Shown here: positions 26,083 to 35,379 of the stretch, one piece after another
Layout of the letters: the number at the start of each line of letters is the position of its first letter
Position numbering within the stretch: the stretch's first letter is position 1
Assembly: GCF_000564855.1 (NCBI RefSeq)
Contig: NZ_AYXG01000048.1
Location: 33,973 to 97,972 of the forward strand
Length of the DNA: 64,000 bases
Direction of reading: 5' to 3'
Origin: Actinokineospora spheciospongiae
GTDB taxonomy: Bacteria; Actinomycetota; Actinomycetes; Mycobacteriales; Pseudonocardiaceae
Translations under genes and position numbers: made by a program
The notes under the pieces: generated by a model
What the model was told of the DNA's origin: nothing
Database searches by the model: none
Seen by the model: only the letters and a program-made list of their open reading frames with translations

Positions 26083-26165
26083 TCCGCGTCATGACCGATG
26101 AGGACACAGGTCCCGCACAGCTTCGGCACACCGACCACCCAGCGGACCCCCGGAGGCTCGCAGCC

Positions 26166-27467
26166 ATGACAGCCACCTCGCTCCCCCTCCCCGCCCAGCG
26201 GGGTCTCGGCCGCGGTCCCGTGCGGGTCGCGGGACCGGCCCCCGTCCTCGACGTCGTCGTGCCCGTGCACAACGAGGAGGTCGACCTCGAACCGTGCGTG
26301 CGCCGCCTGCACGCGCACCTCAAGGCCCAGTTCCCGTACCGGTTCCGGATCACCGTGGCCGACAACGCCAGCACCGACCGCACCGCCGAGGTGGCCGACG
26401 CGCTGGCCGAGGCGCTGCCCGAGGTGCGCTCGGTGCGGCTGGAGCAGAAGGGCCGCGGCCGGGCGCTGCACACCACCTGGCTCGGCTCCGACGCCGAGGT
26501 ACTGGCCTACATGGACGTGGACCTCTCGACCGACCTGGCGGCGCTGTCGCCGCTGGTGGCCCCGCTGATCTCCGGGCACTCCGACGTGGCCATCGGCTCG
26601 CGGCTGGCCCGGGGCGCGCGGGTGGTGCGCGGGCCCAAGCGCGAGTTCATCTCCCGCGCCTACAACGTGATCCTGCGCGGCACCCTGCGCGTGCGCTTCT
26701 CCGACGCGCAGTGCGGGTTCAAGGCCATCCGCGCCGACGTGGCGCGCACGCTGCTGCCGCACGTGGCCGACACCGGCTGGTTCTTCGACACCGAGCTGCT
26801 GGTGCTGGCCCAGCGCGCGGGCCTGCGCATCCACGAGGTCCCGGTGGACTGGGTGGACGACCCGGACAGCCGGGTGGACATCGTGGCCACCGCGCTGGCC
26901 GACCTGCGCGGCATCGCCCGCCTCGGCCGGGGTCTGACCACCGGCGCCATCCCGATCGCCCGGCTGCGCGAGCAGTTGTCCCGGGGCGCGATCAGCGCGG
27001 ACCCGCCGGGGGTGCCCGCGGGGCTGCTGCGGCAACTGGTGCGCTTCGGCGCGATCGGCGTGCTCAGCACCGCGGCGTACCTGGTGCTGTACGTGCTGCT
27101 GCGCGGCGGCGTCGGCCCGCAGGCGGCGAACTTCACCGCGCTGCTGGTCACCGCGGTCGGCAACACCGCGGCGAACCGGCGGCTCACCTTCGGCGTGCGC
27201 GGCAGCGGCGGCGCGGCCAGGCACCAGTTCCAGGGGCTGCTCGTGTTCGCCCTCGGGTTGGGCCTGACCAGCGGGTCGCTGGCCCTGCTGCACGGCCTGG
27301 GCGACCCGGGTCGCGGCACCGAGGTCGTCGTCCTGGTCGGGGCCAACCTCGCCGCCACCGTCCTGCGGTTCCTGCTGCTGCGCGGCTGGGTGTTCCGCCG
27401 CGCGGACGAGCGGTCCACCCTCGAGGAGACCGGCGCCGCGGCGCCGAGTGCGGAGAACGCGCGATGA
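26166..27467 (+). CDS. Fused GT2 polyprenyl-phosphate glycosyltransferase and GtrA-type flippase domain
   Basis: A 433-residue protein. The cytosolic N-terminal half is a DPM-synthase-like GT2 domain: VVVPVHNEEVDLEPC near residue 25, DNASTDRTAEV near 60, and MDVDLSTDL near 115 holding the DxD-type metal site. After about residue 280, four hydrophobic helices form a GtrA domain beginning LVRFGAIGVLSTAAYLVLY. The enzyme should put a hexose on polyprenyl phosphate and help present it outside. ATG 26166 has GGAGG ten bases upstream; an ATG at 26091 is in frame but has no such site. The stop overlaps the second GT39 gene. Confidence 0.88.
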   Translation: MTATSLPLPAQRGLGRGPVRVAGPAPVLDVVVPVHNEEVDLEPCVRRLHAHLKAQFPYRFRITVADNASTDRTAEVADALAEALPEVRSVRLEQKGRGRALHTTWLGSDAEVLAYMDVDLSTDLAALSPLVAPLISGHSDVAIGSRLARGARVVRGPKREFISRAYNVILRGTLRVRFSDAQCGFKAIRADVARTLLPHVADTGWFFDTELLVLAQRAGLRIHEVPVDWVDDPDSRVDIVATALADLRGIARLGRGLTTGAIPIARLREQLSRGAISADPPGVPAGLLRQLVRFGAIGVLSTAAYLVLYVLLRGGVGPQAANFTALLVTAVGNTAANRRLTFGVRGSGGAARHQFQGLLVFALGLGLTSGSLALLHGLGDPGRGTEVVVLVGANLAATVLRFLLLRGWVFRRADERSTLEETGAAAPSAENAR

Positions 27468-29353
27468 CCACCACGACGACCACCACGACGTCCGAACCCC
27501 GGCACGCCGCACCCGCCGCGCCCGCGGTCGCCGCCCAGGTGCCCGCGGCCCGGCGCGGCTGGGAGCGGCCCGCGCTGATCGGGCTGCTGGCCGTGACGGC
27601 CGCGCTGTACCTGTGGGACCTGAGCGCTTCGGGCTGGGCCAACGACTTCTACGCCGCCGCCGCGCAGGCGGGGACGCAGAGCTGGAAGGCGCTGTTCTTC
27701 GGCTCGCTCGACGCGGGCAACACCATCACCGTCGACAAGCCACCCGCCGCGCTGTGGCTGATGGCGCTGTCGGGGCGGGTCTTCGGGTTCTCCTCGTGGA
27801 GCATGCTGCTGCCGCAGGCGCTGTGCGGGATCGGCTCGGTGTGGTTGCTGCACAACGCGGTCCGGCGCTGGTCCGGTCCGGTCGCCGGGCTGATCGCGGG
27901 TGCCGCGCTGGCGCTGACGCCGGTGGCCGCGCTGATGTTCAAGTTCAACAACCCGGACGCGCTGCTGGTGCTGCTGATGGTGGCGGGCGGCTACTGCGTG
28001 GTGCGGGCGACGGAGGGGGCGAGCTGGCGGTGGCTGGCCCTGGCCGGTGTCGCAATCGGTTTCGCGTTCCTGGCCAAGACGTTGCAGGCCTTCCTGGTGC
28101 TGCCCGCCTTCGGGCTGGTGTACCTGGTCGCCGCGCCCACCGGCCTGGGCAGGCGGCTGCTGCACCTGCTGGGCGCGGTCGCGGCGCTGGTGGTCTCGGC
28201 GGGCTGGTTCGTGGTCGTCACCGACCTGTGGCCCGCCGACTCGCGGCCCTACGTCGGCGGTTCCACCGACAACACCGAACTCGACCTGGCCCTGGGCTAC
28301 AACGGCCTGGGCCGCATCTTCGGCGGCTCGGGCAACGGCGGCGGGGGCGGGGGTGGCGGCGGCATGGGCACCGCGTTCGGCGGGGACACCGGGCTGGGCC
28401 GGATGTTCGGCGCCGCGTTCGGCTCCGAGGTGTCGTGGCTGCTGCCGTCCGCGCTGATCGCCCTGGTCGCCGGGCTCTGGTTCACCCGCCGGGCACCGCG
28501 CACCGACCGCGCCCGCGCCGGGCTGCTGCTCTGGGGCGGGTGGATGGTGGTGACCGCGCTGGTGTTCAGCTACATGGAGGGCACCATCCACCCGTACTAC
28601 ACGGTGGCGCTGGCCCCCGGCGTCGCGGGCGTGATCGGCATCGGCACCCGGGAGCTGTGGCGTGGTCGAGACCACCTGGGCGCGCGGGTCGTGCTGGCGG
28701 CCGTGGTGGCGGTCGGCGCGGGCTGGGGCTTCGTGCTGCTGGAGCACGACGCGCAGTGGTTGCCGTGGCTGCGCTGGGTGGTGGCCGCGCTCGGGGTGCT
28801 CTCCGCGACCGCGATCGCCGTGGGCGCGCACCGGTTCGCCAGGGCGGCCGTGCCGGTGGCGCTGGTGGCGCTGCTGGCCGGGGGCGGTGCCACCACGGCG
28901 TACGCGGTGGCCACCGCGACGACCGCGCACAGCGGTTCGATCCCGGCCTCCGGTCCCGCGTCGGCGGGTGGCGGCGGCGCGTTCGGCGGCGGGGGCGGTC
29001 CGGGCGGTGGGCAGGAGGTCAGCGCGGAACTGGTGCGGGCGCTGCGCGCCACCACCGGGACGTGGGCGGCGGCGAGCACCGGGTCGATGGGCGCGGGCAG
29101 CCTGCAACTGGCAAGTGGCCGTCCGGTGATCCCCATCGGCGGCTTCAACGGCGGCGACCCGGCACCCACGCTGGCGCAGTTCCAGCGGTACGTCGCCGAA
29201 GGCCAGGTCCGCTACTACATCGCGGGCGGTCAGGGCCGCGGGATCGGCGGCCCCGGCGGCAGCGACGACATCGCCACCTGGGTGCAGGAGAACTTCACCC
29301 GGACCAGCATCGGCGGCCAGACGGTGTACGACCTGGCTGCGCCCCTCGGGTGA
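27464..29353 (+). CDS. GT39-family (ArnT/PMT-like) membrane glycosyltransferase, copy 2
   Basis: A 629-residue paralogue of the enzyme at 24190. Matching blocks include SGWANDFYAAAAQAG, NTITVDKPPAALWLM and FNNPDALLVLL, and the topology is the same. The N-terminus carries a run of eight Thr residues. Two Gly-rich stretches occur, one in an extracytoplasmic loop (about residue 290) and one before the globular tail (about 505). ATGA overlap couples it to the GT2-GtrA gene. The two GT39 enzymes probably share one lipid-linked donor but may recognise different acceptors. Target molecules are unknown. Confidence 0.87.
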   Translation: MTTTTTTTTSEPRHAAPAAPAVAAQVPAARRGWERPALIGLLAVTAALYLWDLSASGWANDFYAAAAQAGTQSWKALFFGSLDAGNTITVDKPPAALWLMALSGRVFGFSSWSMLLPQALCGIGSVWLLHNAVRRWSGPVAGLIAGAALALTPVAALMFKFNNPDALLVLLMVAGGYCVVRATEGASWRWLALAGVAIGFAFLAKTLQAFLVLPAFGLVYLVAAPTGLGRRLLHLLGAVAALVVSAGWFVVVTDLWPADSRPYVGGSTDNTELDLALGYNGLGRIFGGSGNGGGGGGGGGMGTAFGGDTGLGRMFGAAFGSEVSWLLPSALIALVAGLWFTRRAPRTDRARAGLLLWGGWMVVTALVFSYMEGTIHPYYTVALAPGVAGVIGIGTRELWRGRDHLGARVVLAAVVAVGAGWGFVLLEHDAQWLPWLRWVVAALGVLSATAIAVGAHRFARAAVPVALVALLAGGGATTAYAVATATTAHSGSIPASGPASAGGGGAFGGGGGPGGGQEVSAELVRALRATTGTWAAASTGSMGAGSLQLASGRPVIPIGGFNGGDPAPTLAQFQRYVAEGQVRYYIAGGQGRGIGGPGGSDDIATWVQENFTRTSIGGQTVYDLAAPLG

Positions 29354-29449
29354 GGACTTTGGACCCCTGGGACAGCGGCGTCGGGCCCGCGTAGGCTGCC
29401 GAGCACTCGGTTCCGACGCCGCTGGGAGGGGTGGTCGCCATGCGCGCGT

Positions 29450-29818
29450 GTGCGCGGCACCCCTGGGACGGCGGTGGTCACCATCGCTGAGCCGGTGCGG
29501 CCGCAGGCCCGCGTGGACCCGACCGCAGCCCCGGACCCGGCACCCGGCCCCCGGCTGCAGGGCCACGCGGACCTCACCACCCGCCCGGACGTGGAGGCCC
29601 TGCTGCTGGCGCTCTGCGGCCAGGCCACCGGCGACGTCCACCTCGACCTCGCCGAACTCGACTTCATCGACGTGTCCGGCGTGATCTCCCTGCTGCGGGC
29701 GGCCGCCACCCTCCCCCCGGGCGCCCACCTGGTGCTGAGCAACCCCCCGCAGGCCATGCGCCGCATCCTGGAGGTCCTCGGCCCCGCGGTGGCCGAGTCC
29801 GGCGTCCGGGTCGACTGA
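29450..29818 (+). CDS. STAS-domain protein (anti-sigma-factor antagonist type)
   Basis: A 122-residue protein with a Pro-rich N-terminus of about 35 residues followed by a STAS domain. The core LDLAELDFIDVSGVISLL places the usual phosphorylation serine at residue 76. Family members bind anti-sigma kinases and are switched by phosphorylation, so it probably belongs to a stress-sigma partner-switching network whose kinase lies elsewhere. The start, a GTG at 29450, is uncertain because no strong ribosome site is aligned with it. Confidence 0.72.
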   Translation: MRGTPGTAVVTIAEPVRPQARVDPTAAPDPAPGPRLQGHADLTTRPDVEALLLALCGQATGDVHLDLAELDFIDVSGVISLLRAAATLPPGAHLVLSNPPQAMRRILEVLGPAVAESGVRVD

Positions 29819-29867
29819 GCCGCGCACCTCCCGCCACACTGTCCACACAGGACCGGTCGGGGCGCGG

Positions 29868-30524
29868 TCAGGGAGCGGGCCTGTCGTCGGCGAGGCCCGC
29901 TTCGTAGCCCGCGATGACCAACTGCGCCCGGTCGCGGGTGGACAGTTTGGCCCTGAGGTGGCCGATGTGGGTCTTCACCGTGTGCCTGCTCAGGTGCAGG
30001 GCCTCCTCGATCTCCGCGTTGGACAGCCCGCGCGTGATCAGGGTGAGGACTTCGCGCTCCCGGGCGGTCACACCGTCGAGGGAGCGGGTGGGGGCGCGGA
30101 GGAAGTCCGCGATGAGCCTGCGGGTGACCGCCGGGGCGAGCAGGGCCTCCCCCGCGGCGACGGTCCGGATGCCGTCGACGAGCCGCGGTGGCGGTACGTC
30201 CTTGAGCAGGAAGCCGCTGGCCCCCGCGCGGAGGGTCTCGTACACCGCGGCGTCGAGGTCGAAGGTGGTGAGGACGAGGACCCTGGGGGCCTCGGGCAGG
30301 ACGGTGATCCGCCGGGTGGCGGCGATCCCGTCGAGGTCGGGCATGCGGACGTCGAGGACCGCCACGTCGAGGCGGTGGCGGGCGGCGAGGTCGCAGGCGG
30401 CGCGGCCGGTGCCCGCCTCGGCGACCACCTCGATGCCCGCGGTGACCTCCAGCAGCGTCCGCACGGTGGCGCGGTACTCGGGTTCGTCGTCGGCGAGCAG
30501 GACGCGGATCGGCTCAGGTGGCAC
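29868..30524 (-). CDS. NarL/FixJ-type response regulator
   Basis: A 218-residue two-domain regulator. The receiver domain has acidic residues at ADDE (11-14), the phosphoacceptor Asp58 in VAVLDVRMPD, and Lys in FLLKDV. The LuxR-type helix-turn-helix follows near residues 150-205 (LTAREREVL-type: VTAREREVLTLI, then HTVKTHIGHL). The GTG at 30524 is the likely start; it overlaps the end of the kinase gene by 11 bases, which couples the pair. Confidence 0.9.
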   Translation of the reverse strand: MPPEPIRVLLADDEPEYRATVRTLLEVTAGIEVVAEAGTGRAACDLAARHRLDVAVLDVRMPDLDGIAATRRITVLPEAPRVLVLTTFDLDAAVYETLRAGASGFLLKDVPPPRLVDGIRTVAAGEALLAPAVTRRLIADFLRAPTRSLDGVTAREREVLTLITRGLSNAEIEEALHLSRHTVKTHIGHLRAKLSTRDRAQLVIAGYEAGLADDRPAP

Positions 30525-31659
30525 GCGGCGCGGTCCCCTCGGACGGGAGGGCGGCATCGCACGGGAGGGCGGTGTCGAACGGGAGGACGGCGTGGACGGT
30601 GAAGCCGCCGCCGGGGGCGGCGCCCGCGTGCAGGGTGCCGCCGTGCAGGGCGACCCGTTCCCGGATGCCGAGCAGCCCGTGGCCCGGCGGACCCGGCGGG
30701 GTCGTGCCCTCGTCGACGACGGACACGGTGAGGGCGCCGGGTTCCACGGACGTCCTCAGGTGGCAGTGGGGCGGGCGGGCGTGGCGGCGGACGTTGGTCA
30801 GGGCCTCCTGGGCGATGCGGAGGGCGGAGATCCGCACGGCGGCCGGTGCGCCGGTCAGGTCGGCCTGGTCGGTGGTGACGGTGACCCCGGCCGACCGGGC
30901 GGCGTCCACCAGGTCGTCCAGGGCCGGGGTGGTGGGCGCGCGCACCGCGCCCAGGACCGTCCGGACGTCCGCCAGGGCGGCGCGGCTGACCTGCTCGATG
31001 GTCCGCAGCGCGTCTTCCCGCTCGCGCGGGCGGTCCTGCGCCACGGCGTTGGCGACCGCGGCCTTCATGGTGATCAGGCTGAGGCTGTGCCCGACCACGT
31101 CGTGGATGTCCCTGGCGATGCGCAGGCGTTCCTCGGCGACCGCCCGCGCGGTGCGCGACTCCACCAGCTCGGCGGCGTGCCGCCCGCGGGTGCGCACCGC
31201 CGCGGCCAGCGCCCACGCCCCGGTGATGACCACCGCGCTGTAGACCGCCGCGGACAAAGGGGTGGTGCTGAACGACTCCGCCCCCTCCGGCGCCGGGACG
31301 AGCGGCAGACCGGGGGCGGCCCACACCACGATCCCCACCCCGATCACGCCCGACAACGCCCCCGCGACCCCCAGGAAACCGGCTCTGGCCGAGGTGAGCG
31401 CCACTCGGTACAGCGCCAGCCCGACCGCCACGGCCACGGCGTCTTCCCCGGTTCCGACGACGAGCGCCGCCACCCCGATCGCCCCCGCCGCGACCAGTGC
31501 GGCGACCGGCCGCCACCGGCGCGCGGCAACGGCGGCGCCGAGCGCCGCGGCCACCCCCCACCCGAGCGGACCCGCCTGCGGTGACCGCACCACGGCCAGC
31601 GCCACGACCACGGCCACCGCGACCACGTCGAGCACCCGCGCGCCTCTCGTACCGAGCAT
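30514..31659 (-). CDS. DesK/NarX-type membrane histidine kinase
   Basis: A 381-residue sensor kinase with four to six transmembrane helices in residues 5-155. A HisKA_3 dimerisation helix follows with the phosphorylated His186 in RIARDIHDVVGHSLS, and then an HATPase domain (ALTNVRRHARP; GHGLLGIRERV). No extracellular domain is obvious, so it may sense membrane state or a cell-envelope stress. It is divergent from a serine hydrolase gene 85 bases away, which could be a target. The start ATG at 31659 was chosen because the membrane region begins there; the longer open frame is antisense. Confidence 0.88.
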   Translation of the reverse strand: MLGTRGARVLDVVAVAVVVALAVVRSPQAGPLGWGVAAALGAAVAARRWRPVAALVAAGAIGVAALVVGTGEDAVAVAVGLALYRVALTSARAGFLGVAGALSGVIGVGIVVWAAPGLPLVPAPEGAESFSTTPLSAAVYSAVVITGAWALAAAVRTRGRHAAELVESRTARAVAEERLRIARDIHDVVGHSLSLITMKAAVANAVAQDRPREREDALRTIEQVSRAALADVRTVLGAVRAPTTPALDDLVDAARSAGVTVTTDQADLTGAPAAVRISALRIAQEALTNVRRHARPPHCHLRTSVEPGALTVSVVDEGTTPPGPPGHGLLGIRERVALHGGTLHAGAAPGGGFTVHAVLPFDTALPCDAALPSEGTAPRAT

Positions 31660-31744
31660 GGGCGCCACGGTATCCAGGACGCGACCCGCCGAACTCGGAC
31701 CACGGTCCGATGTGCGCCGCACGCAACGCCGCGAGACTCCCGCC

Positions 31745-33169
31745 GTGCTCACCTCCACCCTGTCCGCGCTGCTCCTCGCCACCACGCTCACCGCACCTCC
31801 CGCGACCGTCGACGCCGATGCCGTCGACGCCGTGGTCGAGGCGTACCGGTCGCAGACGACCCTCCCGGGGGTGGCGGTGGCCGTCACCCGCGGCACCGCC
31901 GTGGTGCGGACCGCCGGGTACGGCCGCACCGCCGGTGGCGCCCCCGTTTCCGAGCACACCGCGATGGCGGTCGCCTCGGTCAGCAAGTCGTTCACCGCCC
32001 TGGCGGTCGCGCAACTGGCGCAGGACGGCCGCCTCCGGCTCGACGACCCCGTCCAGGCGCACCTGCCGGAGTTCGCCCCGGCCGACCCGCGCGGCGCCGA
32101 GGTGACCGTGCGGCAACTGCTGGACCAGACCTCCGGCCTGTCCGACCGGACCGCCGCCCCCGAGGTCGGCGTGCGCACCCTGCGCGAGGCCGTCGCCGCG
32201 GTGCGGGGCGCGGAACTGGCCGCCGACCCCGGAACCCGGTGGGACTACCACAACCAGAACTTCCAGGTCGCCGCCCGGCTGGTGGAGGTCGTGGGCGGCT
32301 CGCCGTTCCGGGATCACCTGCGCCGCCGCGTGTTCGAGCCGCTCGGCATGGGCGGGAGCGAGACCGTCGACACCGAACGCGACCTGCCGCCGAGCGCGCG
32401 GGGGCACCTCAAGGTCCTGGGCGCGGCGGTGGCGCTGCCCGAACCGCCCGCGTTCGGCAACGGTTCCGGTGGCGTGCTGTCCTCCGCGCACGACCTGGCC
32501 GCGTGGCTCATCGCGCAGAACAACGGCGGGCGCGGCCCGACCGGCGGGTCGGTCGCCACCCCGGAGACCATCGCCGCGACGCACACGCCGTCCGCCCGGT
32601 CGGGCTCGTACGCCCTGGGCTGGTTCACCGGTGCCACCGGGTCCGGCGCACCGCTGCTCGACCACGGCGGCGACCTGTTCACCTCGACCGCCTACCAGGC
32701 GGTGCTCCCCGCCTCGGGGTACGGCATCGCCGTCATGGCCAACACCGGGTCGCGGCACGGCGACGCCCAGGCGATCGGGGAACGGCTCATCGCGCTGGTC
32801 GAGGGCAGGGAACGGGCACCGGCGGAGGACCCGTACCTCGTCGTGGACCTGGTGCTGCTCGGGGCGGGCCTGGGGGTTTGCGCCGGCGTGGTCCGCGGTG
32901 TGGTCCGCGCGCGGCGGTGGGCGGCGAAGCGCCGGGTCGGGCCGTGGACCGCCGTGCGGCTGTCGGTGCTGCTGCTGCCCGCCCTGCTGCTGGCCACGCT
33001 CGGCGGGGTCGTGGGCTTGCTCTACCGGGGGCGCGAGGTGTCCTGGCTCCAGGTCGCCTACCTGTACCCGACCTTCGTGCTCGTGCTCGCGGTGACCACG
33101 CCGGGCTGCCTCGCCGTCGCCGCCACCAGGGTCGCCGCGCTGGTGCGGCGTCAGGGACCGGCCCGGTAG
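31745..33169 (+). CDS. Beta-lactamase-fold serine hydrolase with C-terminal membrane helices
   Basis: A 474-residue exported enzyme of the class C beta-lactamase / D-Ala-D-Ala peptidase superfamily. A short signal peptide (LTSTLSALLLATTLTAPPA) is followed by the SxxK motif SVSK (78-81), the YxN motif at 168-170 (WDYHNQN), and an HxG-type motif (LLDHGGD) in place of KTG. After about residue 360 come three hydrophobic helices that would anchor it. Such proteins act on peptides, esters or cell-wall precursors. The GTG start is near the promoter shared with the histidine kinase, and its end overlaps the converging TetR gene by 19 bases. Confidence 0.85.
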   Translation: MLTSTLSALLLATTLTAPPATVDADAVDAVVEAYRSQTTLPGVAVAVTRGTAVVRTAGYGRTAGGAPVSEHTAMAVASVSKSFTALAVAQLAQDGRLRLDDPVQAHLPEFAPADPRGAEVTVRQLLDQTSGLSDRTAAPEVGVRTLREAVAAVRGAELAADPGTRWDYHNQNFQVAARLVEVVGGSPFRDHLRRRVFEPLGMGGSETVDTERDLPPSARGHLKVLGAAVALPEPPAFGNGSGGVLSSAHDLAAWLIAQNNGGRGPTGGSVATPETIAATHTPSARSGSYALGWFTGATGSGAPLLDHGGDLFTSTAYQAVLPASGYGIAVMANTGSRHGDAQAIGERLIALVEGRERAPAEDPYLVVDLVLLGAGLGVCAGVVRGVVRARRWAAKRRVGPWTAVRLSVLLLPALLLATLGGVVGLLYRGREVSWLQVAYLYPTFVLVLAVTTPGCLAVAATRVAALVRRQGPAR

Positions 33170-33771
33170 CCCGCGCCCGCCAGCAGGTTCATCATCATCG
33201 GCGCCAGCACCCGCTCCACCCCGTCGGTGCCGTGGAACCCGGCGATCTCCAGCAGGACGAAGCCGTGCAGGGCGCTCCAGAGCTGCGCGGACATCCTGGC
33301 CGGGGCGACCGGGCGGATCAGGCCCGCCGCGATGACCGCCTCGACCGCGTCGGTGAGGGCGCCGAAGGTGCCCAGGGCGACGTCGTCGGGGTCGTCCGGG
33401 GCCGTGGTGGGGTCGTTGGGCGTGGGGCGGTGGCCGCCGATGGAGGTGACGCCGAACATGACCCGGTACAGGTCGGGGTTGTCCTGGGCGTGCGCCCGGT
33501 AGGCCAGGCCCAGGTTGGTGAGGTCGGCCATGGGGTCGTCGGTGCGCGCGACGGCGTCGAGGCGGGCGCCGAGGCGGCGGAAGCCCTCGGCGGCGATCGC
33601 GTCGACGAGCCTGCCCATGTTCCCGAAGTGGGTGTAGACGGCCATCGTCGAGGCGCCGACCTCGGCGGCGACCTTGCGCGCCTGCACCGCGTCGGGACCG
33701 CCGTGGGCCAGCAGGTCCAGGGCGGCGGTCACCAGTTTCTCGCGCACGTGCGGCTCGGCCATGCTTGCCAT
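33151..33771 (-). CDS. TetR-family repressor next to the carotenoid oxygenase
   Basis: A 206-residue TetR regulator. The N-terminal helix-turn-helix is clear (VQARKVAAEVGASTMAVYTH, residues 29-48), followed by FGNMGRLVDAIAAEGFRRL and a C-terminal TetR_C_13-like ligand domain. Either of two ATGs (33771 or 33762) may be used. Two near-identical 15-base palindromic sites lie in the 61-base gap to the divergent oxygenase gene, so it probably represses both itself and the oxygenase. Confidence 0.87.
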   Translation of the reverse strand: MASMAEPHVREKLVTAALDLLAHGGPDAVQARKVAAEVGASTMAVYTHFGNMGRLVDAIAAEGFRRLGARLDAVARTDDPMADLTNLGLAYRAHAQDNPDLYRVMFGVTSIGGHRPTPNDPTTAPDDPDDVALGTFGALTDAVEAVIAAGLIRPVAPARMSAQLWSALHGFVLLEIAGFHGTDGVERVLAPMMMNLLAGAGYRAGP

Positions 33772-33776
33772 TCTGG

Positions 33777-33814
33777 CATAACTCGGTTATACCTATCGAC
33801 ATAACACGGTTATA
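33777..33814. promoter_or_regulatory. Tandem operator sites in the TetR/carotenoid-oxygenase gap
   Basis: CATAACTCGGTTATA (33777-33791) and CATAACACGGTTATA (33800-33814) are direct repeats 23 bp apart, and each is itself a near-perfect inverted repeat (TATAACCG and CGGTTATA halves). They fill the divergent promoter region and fit cooperative binding of two TetR dimers. Confidence 0.75.
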
Positions 33815-33832
33815 GCCAAGAAGGGGATTCCG

Positions 33833-35260
33833 ATGGGCAACCCGTACCTGGAGGCCAACTACGCCCCCGTGCACCAGGAGCACACGCTCACCGACCTGGC
33901 CGTGACCGGGGTGATCCCCGACTTCCTCGACGGCCGCTTCCTGCGCAACGGCCCCAACCCCGTCGCCGAGGTCGACCCGGACGCCTACAACTGGTTCACC
34001 GGCGACGGCATGGTGCACGGCGTGCGGCTGCGCGACGGCAAGGCCGAGTGGTACCGCAACCGGTGGGTGCGGACCCAGGCCATGGGCGGCCCGGCGCCCA
34101 CCCCGGGCACGCTGCCCACGCTCGGCGCGAACACCAACGTCATCGAGCACGCGGGCAAGACCCTGGCGCTCGTCGAGGGCGGCATCACCAACTACGAGCT
34201 GTCCGACGAACTCGACACCGTCGGCTCCTGCGACTTCGACGGCACCCTGCGCGGCGGCTACACCGCCCACCCCCTGCGCGACCCGGCCACCGGGGAACTG
34301 CACGCGGTGTCGTACTACTTCGGCTGGGGCAACAAGGTCCGCTACACCGTGATCGGCGCCGACGGCAGGCTGCGCCGCCAGGTGGACGTGCCGGTCGGCG
34401 GCAGCCCGATGATGCACAACTTCTCGCTGACCGAGAAGTACGTCGTCATCTACGACCTGCCGGTCACCTTCAACGCGGAGAAGGCCGTCGCCACCGGGGT
34501 GCCCCGGCTGATGCGCGCGCCGGTGCGGCTGGTGCTCTCGGCGCTCATCGGCCGGGTGCGGGTGCCGGACCCGATCGCCACCGCGATGACGGGCAGCGCC
34601 GGGTCCAACGCGAACCTGCCCTACGGCTGGGACGACCGCTACCCGGCCAGGGTCGGCCTGCTGCCCAGGGAGGGCACCGCGGCCGACGTCCGCTGGTTCG
34701 ACGTCGAACCCGGCTACGTCTACCACGCCGTCAACGCCTACGACTCCGGCGACTCGGTCGTCCTCGACGTGGTCCGCCACGACCGCACCTTCGACACCGA
34801 CCCGCACGGCCCCACCGAGGGACCGCCCACCCTCGACCAGTGGACGGTCGACCTGACCACCGGCAAGGTCACCCAGTCCAGGGTGGACGACCGCCCGCAG
34901 GAGTTCCCCCGGGTCGACGAACGCCTGACCGGCCGCCGCCACCGCTACGGCTACAGCGTCGCCTTCAACCGCGACGGCCTCAGCGACACCCTGCTCAAGC
35001 ACGACTACCGCACCGGCGCGGTCACCAACCGCCGCTTCAAGCACGGCGCCTCGATCGGCGAGTTCGTCTTCCACCCCCGCACCCCCGACGCCCCCGAGGA
35101 CGACGGCGTGCTGATGGGCTTCGCGCACAACCCGCGCACCGACAGCACCGACCTGACCATCCTGGACGCGTCCACCCTCGACCGGGTCGCCGCGGTGCAC
35201 CTCCCGGTCCGCGTCCCCGAGGGCTTCCACGGCAACTGGGCCCCGACGACCCAGGTGTAG
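33833..35260 (+). CDS. Carotenoid cleavage oxygenase (RPE65 family)
   Basis: A 475-residue non-haem iron oxygenase with the seven-bladed propeller pattern of carotenoid and stilbene cleaving enzymes. The four iron-binding histidines are visible in TAHPLRD, MMHNFSL, VYHAVNAY and GFHGNWAP at the C-terminus. FLRNGPNPVAEVD near residue 38 is the usual N-terminal signature. The start ATG has AAGGGGA upstream. It is controlled by the divergent TetR gene judging from the operator pair between them. Without carotenoid genes in the window the substrate remains open (apocarotenoid, stilbene or similar). Confidence 0.92.
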   Translation: MGNPYLEANYAPVHQEHTLTDLAVTGVIPDFLDGRFLRNGPNPVAEVDPDAYNWFTGDGMVHGVRLRDGKAEWYRNRWVRTQAMGGPAPTPGTLPTLGANTNVIEHAGKTLALVEGGITNYELSDELDTVGSCDFDGTLRGGYTAHPLRDPATGELHAVSYYFGWGNKVRYTVIGADGRLRRQVDVPVGGSPMMHNFSLTEKYVVIYDLPVTFNAEKAVATGVPRLMRAPVRLVLSALIGRVRVPDPIATAMTGSAGSNANLPYGWDDRYPARVGLLPREGTAADVRWFDVEPGYVYHAVNAYDSGDSVVLDVVRHDRTFDTDPHGPTEGPPTLDQWTVDLTTGKVTQSRVDDRPQEFPRVDERLTGRRHRYGYSVAFNRDGLSDTLLKHDYRTGAVTNRRFKHGASIGEFVFHPRTPDAPEDDGVLMGFAHNPRTDSTDLTILDASTLDRVAAVHLPVRVPEGFHGNWAPTTQV

Positions 35261-35379
35261 GCGGACGCCGTCGAGCAGCGGCAGCGCACGGCCGCCGACC
35301 GCGCGGGGGACCTCGCCGCTCGGCCCGCCACCGGAAAAACACCTCCGAGCCGCCCCGGCGCACCGTCTACGGTCACCGC

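Noticed and set aside
28337..28371. Gly-rich GGC/GGG runs in the GT39 gene as a sequencing or assembly artefact
   Set aside because: The frame stays open, the flanks align with the paralogue, and the first copy has its own Gly-rich linker elsewhere, so the run is plausible biology.
30068..35230. Very long open frame on the minus strand (about 1700 codons) and similar long frames opposite the polyketide, acyl-CoA and cobalamin genes
   Set aside because: They lie antisense to genes with clear family motifs. Their translations are low-complexity Arg/Gly/His/Val-rich sequences, typical shadow frames of high-GC DNA.
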